Source: TMED27 sp963922705 (GTDB taxonomy: Bacteria; Pseudomonadota; Alphaproteobacteria; Micavibrionales; Micavibrionaceae). Taken from it: a stretch of 8,727 nt of DNA. A program made the translations under genes and the position numbers. The stretch lies in contig CAWUJS010000080.1 of NCBI GenBank assembly GCA_963922705.1, positions 1 to 8,727 of the forward strand, written 5' to 3'. Shown one piece after another: positions 5,312-8,727 of the stretch (within the stretch, counting starts at the first letter, position 1; every line of letters starts with the position of its first letter). Under the pieces are notes generated by a model, which was not told the DNA's origin, made no database searches, and saw only the letters and a list, made by a program, of their open reading frames with translations.

Positions 5312-5337
5312 CAAAAACCACCGTTGGCGCGGTGGTC
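5312..5337 (-). terminator. Terminator of the ctRNA
   Basis: On the - strand ACCACCG (from 5336) pairs perfectly with CGGTGGT (to 5317) around a six-base loop, CGCCAA, followed by TTTTTGC. Confidence 0.8.
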
Positions 5338-5370
5338 TAGCGTAAAGCAGTGATGCTTTCGTAATCCTAT
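5312..5370 (-). ncRNA. Counter-transcribed RNA regulating repC (ctRNA, incompatibility RNA)
   Basis: On the - strand, TTGTCA (5401-5406) and TATTCT (5378-5383) lie exactly 17 bases apart, so transcription should start near 5370. The transcript would run about 59 nt and end at a textbook terminator, ACCACCG-loop-CGGTGGT (5317-5336) followed by five U. It contains one further hairpin, AAAGCA-TCAC-TGCTTT (5344-5359). In repABC plasmids an antisense RNA of about 50-60 nt, encoded opposite the repC leader, limits RepC synthesis and sets incompatibility. Length, position, orientation and terminator all match here. Confidence 0.75.
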
Positions 5371-5377
5371 AATCAAG

Positions 5378-5406
5378 AGAATATCACTGAACGAATCGGG
5401 TGACAA
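5378..5406 (-). promoter_or_regulatory. Promoter of the ctRNA
   Basis: The -35 TTGTCA (5 of 6 to consensus) and -10 TATTCT (4 of 6) are separated by 17 bases and point away from repC. A strong constitutive promoter is expected for an antisense RNA of this kind. Confidence 0.6.
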
Positions 5407-5408
5407 GT

Positions 5409-5449
5409 AAAAAAGTGCATTTGCGCTACCCTTTTTTGCACCCTTTTTT
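5409..5449 (+). promoter_or_regulatory. Candidate attenuator hairpin in the repC leader
   Basis: AAAAAAGTGCA (5409-5419) can pair with TGCAC-CC-TTTTTT (5437-5449), with the two C bulged, ending in a U-run 24 bases before the repC start. CCCTTTTTT is also directly repeated (5429-5437 and 5441-5449). In known repC leaders, ctRNA binding favours a terminator-like hairpin that stops or hides repC. This element is correctly placed for that but is AU-heavy and imperfect. Confidence 0.4.
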
Positions 5450-5473
5450 CAGGCTCTAAATTGCTATGACGAT

Positions 5474-6790
5474 ATGCAGATACAAGAAAATCATTCGCCA
5501 AGTGCATTTGGCGGACGGTTAAGCTCACCCAAATTTCGGGCAAGTTTAACCAGTGCAGAGGATTTTTGTGGCCTTGAAGACGATGTTAATCGTTTCCATG
5601 CCCTCAAACTCATTAAAAAAGTCGGTAAAGAGCTTGGATTTACATCCGAGCTGGTGGAAATGCTGGAATATTACCTGATCCGCACAAATGAAGTGGACTG
5701 GACAGAAGGCCATCAGCCGATTTGTTATCAGGCCGTGATTACAACAGCGCAGGATTTAGGGATTTCCGAGCGTCAGGTGCGTAATCGTGAAAACGCCCTC
5801 AACCGCCTCGGCGCCCTCACCTGGGAAGATTCCGGCAATTTCAAGCGTTACGGCGTGCGCGATCGGGAAACCGGCGAGATTAAATATGCCTTTGGCGTTG
5901 ACCTGTCTCCCCTCGCCTCATTGATCCCCGCCCTGGAACAAGCCTTGGCAGAAAAAGAAGCGTATAAAGAGCTTTGGAATGAGCATAAGCGTAAGATCAC
6001 GGCTTATCGTGCTCGTATCCGCAGCCTTTTATCTGAAGCTGCGCTTTATAAAGAGATGAGTGATACCGTTCAGGCCGTTCAACAGGGCTATGAGGCCATA
6101 TCCTATTCCATTCGCACATATCATTCACTGGAACGCCTGAAGGATTTGGCAGAAGATCATAAGCTGCTTTTGGAAGGGCTGTTAGATACTCTTGAAGTGG
6201 TTGCTGCAAGTGTGGAAAACCACGAAATAACGCAGGATATTTCCGCCACAGGCGAAACAGATTGCCGCCACATACATAGTACAAACCCCCTTAAATCTAA
6301 TAAATTAGATACAAGTAGTCCTACGGCCATTAGCTTTCAAGAAAGCGTAGCGGATTGTCCTGAGCCCAAAGAGGCTGAGTCCGGTGAGGGTGGAAAGACC
6401 GAAACAGAGCAAAAAAACAAAGATTACGGTATGGGGCATATCTCATGGAAAATGATGGTAAACTCTTGTTCAGAGCGTTTCAAGGATCATATCCCGCTTC
6501 ATAACCGGGCTTTGTCATGGGCTGATCTCGTTGAAGCGGCAAATGCCCTCCTCCCCACCCTTGGAATTAACAGAACGGCGTGGTGGGATGCCTGTGATGT
6601 GCTTGGCCGTGAAGGGGCTGCGATCTGTATCATGATTATTGACCAGAAAGCCCAAGACCCTGAAAATCCGGTGCGAAACCCTGGCGGCTATTTGCGAAAA
6701 ATGGTTGCCCGCGCCAAAACAGGCGATCTGAACCTGCAAGGCTCGGTGTTTGGGTTGCTGAAACGCGGAGAGGAAAAGCACAATGCGTAG
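5474..6790 (+). CDS. repC: Plasmid replication initiator RepC
   Basis: The 438-residue product fits the RepC family in length and in its two-part layout. An N-terminal winged-helix region (about 35-150) contains FHALKLIKKVGKELGFTSEL, the DLGISERQVRNRENALNRLG helix-turn-helix-like stretch and a GVDLSPL segment. A long helical middle follows, then a low-complexity acidic linker (about 255-315), then a conserved C-terminal domain (about 320-425) with WADLVEAANALLPTLGI, AWWDACDVLGREGAA and NPGGYLRKMVARAKTGDL. RepC binds an origin inside its own coding sequence, acts in cis and is rate-limiting for replication. No good Shine-Dalgarno sequence precedes ATG 5474, consistent with tight control by the ctRNA and attenuator upstream. 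The usual repA and repB are not adjacent, so this is a solo-repC arrangement as far as the window shows. The stop overlaps the next gene by eight bases. Confidence 0.92.
   Translation: MQIQENHSPSAFGGRLSSPKFRASLTSAEDFCGLEDDVNRFHALKLIKKVGKELGFTSELVEMLEYYLIRTNEVDWTEGHQPICYQAVITTAQDLGISERQVRNRENALNRLGALTWEDSGNFKRYGVRDRETGEIKYAFGVDLSPLASLIPALEQALAEKEAYKELWNEHKRKITAYRARIRSLLSEAALYKEMSDTVQAVQQGYEAISYSIRTYHSLERLKDLAEDHKLLLEGLLDTLEVVAASVENHEITQDISATGETDCRHIHSTNPLKSNKLDTSSPTAISFQESVADCPEPKEAESGEGGKTETEQKNKDYGMGHISWKMMVNSCSERFKDHIPLHNRALSWADLVEAANALLPTLGINRTAWWDACDVLGREGAAICIMIIDQKAQDPENPVRNPGGYLRKMVARAKTGDLNLQGSVFGLLKRGEEKHNA
6295..6310. other. repC: AT-rich dyad inside repC, candidate origin of replication
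   Basis: ATCTAAT-AA-ATTAGAT is a perfect inverted repeat in a locally AT-rich stretch (about 6285-6315). That stretch falls in the low-complexity linker between the two RepC domains. In repABC plasmids the RepC-binding origin is an AT-rich region with a dyad in the middle of repC, and the location here agrees. Confidence 0.5.
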
Positions 6791-7181
6791 TTTCCAATAC
6801 ACAAAAAATAACCCCCGATTTCATCCACGAAAAATGTGGATAAGCGGGGTTGTTATCGCAATATTTTCCGTTTTCTGCGGAATTGCGTTAGCCGGTAATT
6901 TGTATATCAAAGATGGTGACAGCTTTGTTTTGAATGGTGAAGAGGTGCGGCTTTGGGGCGTGGATGCGGTCAAATTGTCGCAGTTTTGCCAAAAGGCCGG
7001 GCGGGATTGGCCTTGCGGTAGACACGCAAAATCCTATTTGCTTAATCTGATCGGTTCGGCTGATTTACGCTGTGAAAGAATGCCGGCGGCCAAAAAAGAA
7101 ACGCGCACCGTTGCAAGGCCCAACAGGCACGTAGGAGATACTAAGGTACGATTTGTTGGTGTGTTGTTTGTGCACTGGTAG
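6783..7181 (+). pseudogene. Exported SNase (thermonuclease)-like protein, C-terminally truncated
   Basis: The product has a basic N-terminus, then a hydrophobic signal segment (WISGVVIAIFSVFCGIALAG, residues 19-38). It continues into a clear SNase domain: IKDGDSFVLNG (metal-binding DGD), VRLWGVDAVKLSQFC, CGRHAKSYLLNLIG and ETRTVAR. By alignment Arg35 is kept (Arg56) and Asp40 is kept (Asp61), but catalytic Glu43 is Lys64. After ETRTVAR (about base 7117) similarity ends, and roughly 40-60 residues of the fold, including the last helices, are replaced by unrelated codons that run into the convergent GNAT gene. The break marks a probable recombination or transposition boundary. ATG 6783 overlaps the repC stop and has GGAGAGGAAAA upstream, so it was co-translated with repC. 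The truncated product is probably non-functional. Confidence 0.65.
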
Positions 7182-7707
7182 TGATGGTAGGAACTGATCC
7201 AGCCATCACTACTCGGCGAAGATTAAAATCCTCACCATTGTGAAAATGGCATTCCATCTGATCAAATTCAGCTACAATTTCCATTCCGCATTTTTTATAG
7301 AGCCCAATGGAAGCTGCATTCTTTTCTGGAGTAATCAGGATAAGCTTTCCTGTTTTACCCTTTAAGGCCTTCAACAAAAGGTTTTTGGCGTATCCCTGTC
7401 CTCTATGTTCTTCTTGGATAATTAAGGCAGCAAGATAGATATCACATTCATATTGAGATGCATATTTTGCAACTCGGTTATCGATATCCGGTGCACACAC
7501 GATACATAAGCCAATCAGAGAGCCGTCTTGATGTTTTGCAATATGAACGTCGCCCTTCCTGATCTCAGCCAGAGTATCAGATAAGAATTCGTCACCAAGC
7601 TTCCTGACATATGGAGGCTTTTCTCCAAAATGGTTAAAACACATGCGTAAAACAGACGTTTCCAGTTCGCTATTTGGAGGTGGTTTTATATGAGTGTATT
7701 TGGTCAT
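7141..7707 (-). CDS. GNAT-family N-acetyltransferase
   Basis: The 188-residue product has the GNAT fold (acetyl-CoA-dependent transfer to an amine). The acetyl-CoA pyrophosphate-binding motif A is clear: YLAALIIQEEHRGQGYAKNL (about residues 91-110), with R-G-Q-G-Y-A. It is followed by KLILITPEKNAASIGLYKKCGMEI, the strand and helix of motif B. The N-terminal part holds a helix-strand region ending AKHQDGSLIGLCIV. The substrate cannot be told. The last 25 residues or so (from VVMAGSV) look unlike GNATs and overlie an inverted repeat (7178-7212), so the original end may be earlier. The start lies ten bases after the resolvase stop and has only a weak ribosome binding site, implying coupling to tnpR. 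As a Tn3-end neighbour it is a likely passenger gene; it could confer resistance or modify a protein or metabolite. Confidence 0.8.
   Translation of the reverse strand: MTKYTHIKPPPNSELETSVLRMCFNHFGEKPPYVRKLGDEFLSDTLAEIRKGDVHIAKHQDGSLIGLCIVCAPDIDNRVAKYASQYECDIYLAALIIQEEHRGQGYAKNLLLKALKGKTGKLILITPEKNAASIGLYKKCGMEIVAEFDQMECHFHNGEDFNLRRVVMAGSVPTITTSAQTTHQQIVP
7178..7212. repeat. Ten-base perfect inverted repeat in the GNAT 3' end
   Basis: GTAGTGATGG (7178-7187) and CCATCACTAC (7203-7212) are exact reverse complements with a 15-base loop. It lies within the atypical tail of the GNAT frame. No U-tract follows on either strand, so it is not a standard terminator. Confidence 0.6.
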
Positions 7708-7717
7708 CTTTTATCAG

Positions 7718-8284
7718 TCATTGTGAGCTTTTTTGTGCTGTTATATAGCTGAATAGTGTTCTGCGGCTAAAACCGAAGAGTTCGCAGACTTCTGCAGCGG
7801 ATTGATCTGAGTTTTGATAAAGAATTCTGGCCTGTTCCAGCTTATCCGGATCGGTGCGGGGCCTGCCACCGGTCTTACCTCTGGCTTTTGCAGCCGCTCT
7901 TCCGGCAGCGGCGCGTTCTGCTTTGATTTCCCGCTCCATCTGAGAAATAACCCCCATGATGGACAAAAAGCCGCGGCCCGTAGCGGTTGATGTGTCGATA
8001 TTTTCCCGCAGTGATTTCAGTTCAACATTACGCTCTTCCAAGAGTTTTACGATTTCGAGCAAATGCATGAGTGAACGCGACATTCGGCTGAGTTCGGTAA
8101 TGGCGAGCGTATCGCCGGGACGAATGTAGGCAAGAAGCTCATCCCAGCCGGTGCGGGAAGATTTAACGCCGCTTTCTTTATCCGTGAAGGTTTTGGCGCA
8201 CCCGGCCTGTTTCAGGGCATCGATCTGCGCATCCAGATTCTGGCTGGTGGTGCTGACGCGGGCATATCCGATAATGTTGCTCAT
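7718..8284 (-). CDS. tnpR: Serine recombinase / Tn3-type resolvase
   Basis: The 188-residue product is a small serine recombinase of the resolvase/invertase group, of normal length. The catalytic N-terminal domain shows YARVST (Arg9, nucleophile Ser11), DKESGVKSSRTGWDELLAYI, the RPGDTLAITELSRMSRSL segment with the two active-site arginines (Arg67, Arg70), and the long E-helix region (FLSIMGVISQMEREIKAERA). A GGRPR hinge follows, and then a C-terminal helix-turn-helix (about 157-183, SAAEVCELFGFSRRTLFSYI) that binds the recombination site. It starts one side of a 141-base gap containing the res site, with tnpA on the other. It should resolve cointegrates made by the transposase and, as in Tn3, probably represses from res. 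The stop lies ten bases before the GNAT gene. Confidence 0.92.
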   Translation of the reverse strand: MSNIIGYARVSTTSQNLDAQIDALKQAGCAKTFTDKESGVKSSRTGWDELLAYIRPGDTLAITELSRMSRSLMHLLEIVKLLEERNVELKSLRENIDTSTATGRGFLSIMGVISQMEREIKAERAAAGRAAAKARGKTGGRPRTDPDKLEQARILYQNSDQSAAEVCELFGFSRRTLFSYITAQKSSQ

Positions 8285-8286
8285 AG

Positions 8287-8421
8287 TATGTGCAAAAACA
8301 ATTTTTCAAAGGCCTTATTGCACTTTGATTATTGCTTAAGTATTTGCACATATTTCAGGCGGTTTCAAGTCACCCGCATGCCATTTTTCGATACAGTGCA
8401 AAAAGTATACTTTCTGCACTG
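8287..8421. promoter_or_regulatory. Resolution (res) site region between tnpR and tnpA
   Basis: GTGCA/TGCAC half-sites recur in this gap. A GTGCA...TGCAC pair spans 8290-8323 (34 bases), another right half-site lies at 8345-8349, and a near-perfect palindrome sits at 8394-8421. This matches the Tn3 plan of accessory subsites near tnpR and the crossover subsite on the tnpA side. The exact borders of subsites II and III are uncertain. Confidence 0.65.
8394..8421. promoter_or_regulatory. res subsite I (crossover site)
   Basis: Bases 8394-8421 form a 28-bp palindrome with 13 of 14 pairs matching (arms CAGTGCA...TGCACTG, centre AAAGTATACTTT). Twenty-eight bases is the size of subsite I in gamma-delta/Tn3. 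It ends five bases before the tnpA stop. Confidence 0.75.
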
Positions 8422-8425
8422 CCTG

Positions 8426-8727
8426 TCATGCCGTTATTGCCATGGGCTGGTTCTGAATGGGAAGACGGGTGTTCATATCGAGATCAAATGAGCCGTACGG
8501 CGTAACATGAGGATATATCAAAGGCGTGAGAGCTTGCCGGTCGCGCTCTTCCATCCGGTCGATCCATTTTGGCTCAGCCAACACCTCCTGAATCATGAGG
8601 GTGTTGACGTAGACCAGACAAATTTGCAGCAGACGCAGACTGAGAACTGAAAGCTCCTGTTCGGCAAGCTGATTGGTAGTGTCGCAAAGTTTAGCAGCTT
8701 GTGCTAGGGTGTGATTTTTTTTAGTTG
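8426..8727 (-). CDS. tnpA: Tn3-family transposase, C-terminal end (runs off the window)
   Basis: The frame reads open from the window edge to TGA at 8426-8428, giving 99 complete codons before the stop. It carries the conserved C-terminus of Tn3-family (DDE) transposases: LRLLQICLVYVNTLMIQEVL, then AEPKW, ALTPLIYPHV, NPYG-like TPYGSFDLDMNTRLPI, and a short tail. The family protein is about 950-1000 residues, so about nine-tenths, including the catalytic triad, lies outside. No frameshift is seen in this part. The transposase joins target and donor as a cointegrate that the neighbouring TnpR then resolves. Downstream of the stop is the res site. Whether the gene is intact cannot be judged here. 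Confidence 0.9.
   Translation of the reverse strand, partial: TKKNHTLAQAAKLCDTTNQLAEQELSVLSLRLLQICLVYVNTLMIQEVLAEPKWIDRMEERDRQALTPLIYPHVTPYGSFDLDMNTRLPIQNQPMAITA

Noticed and set aside
7108..7145. Classical 38-bp Tn3 terminal inverted repeat ending CTAAG.
   Set aside because: It does not begin with GGGG or similar 38 bases upstream, and the internal match to known repeats is weak.

Overview
The window looks like the replication and accessory region of an alphaproteobacterial plasmid with moderate-to-low GC. The clearest evidence is a full-length RepC-type initiator (5474-6790), a family largely confined to Alphaproteobacteria. It is preceded by a likely counter-transcribed RNA like those that control repC in repABC plasmids. 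No repA or repB partition gene is visible. In their place stands a divergently transcribed helix-turn-helix/coiled-coil plasmid DNA-binding protein (4277-4792). The AT-rich gap between the two carries two perfect DnaA boxes and many GAACA/TGTTC motifs.

Left part (1-1771): the tip of an IS6-family-like element (1-70) truncates a short-chain dehydrogenase gene. A perfect 38-bp palindrome sits in that gene's leader. Next come an Abi-like HEPN gene on the + strand (696-1358) and a small acidic protein of unknown role on the - strand (1505-1771).

Middle (1772-4276): there is no convincing protein gene for over 900 bases. From about 2105 to 2680 the + strand can instead fold into two consecutive, elaborately branched RNA modules. 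A plausible promoter lies upstream and a Rho-independent terminator ends the second module. The terminator's U-tract is directly followed by the ribosome binding site of a four-gene operon: an exported, catalytically degenerate SNase-like protein, a 64-residue helical protein and two XRE-type regulators. The RNA is therefore either a stand-alone noncoding RNA or a very large attenuating leader. I do not recognise its class, and it is the best candidate here for something undescribed.

Replicon (4277-7181): kfrA-like gene, origin-like intergenic region, ctRNA/attenuator, and repC with an internal AT-rich dyad. A second exported SNase-like gene overlaps the end of repC and loses family similarity near 7117.

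Right part (7141-8727): on the - strand lie a GNAT acetyltransferase, a serine recombinase (tnpR), a resolution site whose 28-bp crossover palindrome is easy to see, and the C-terminal end of a Tn3-family transposase running off the window. This is one end of a Tn3-type transposon, with the GNAT gene as probable passenger.

All functional calls are by eye from protein motifs and base pairing; no database search was run.
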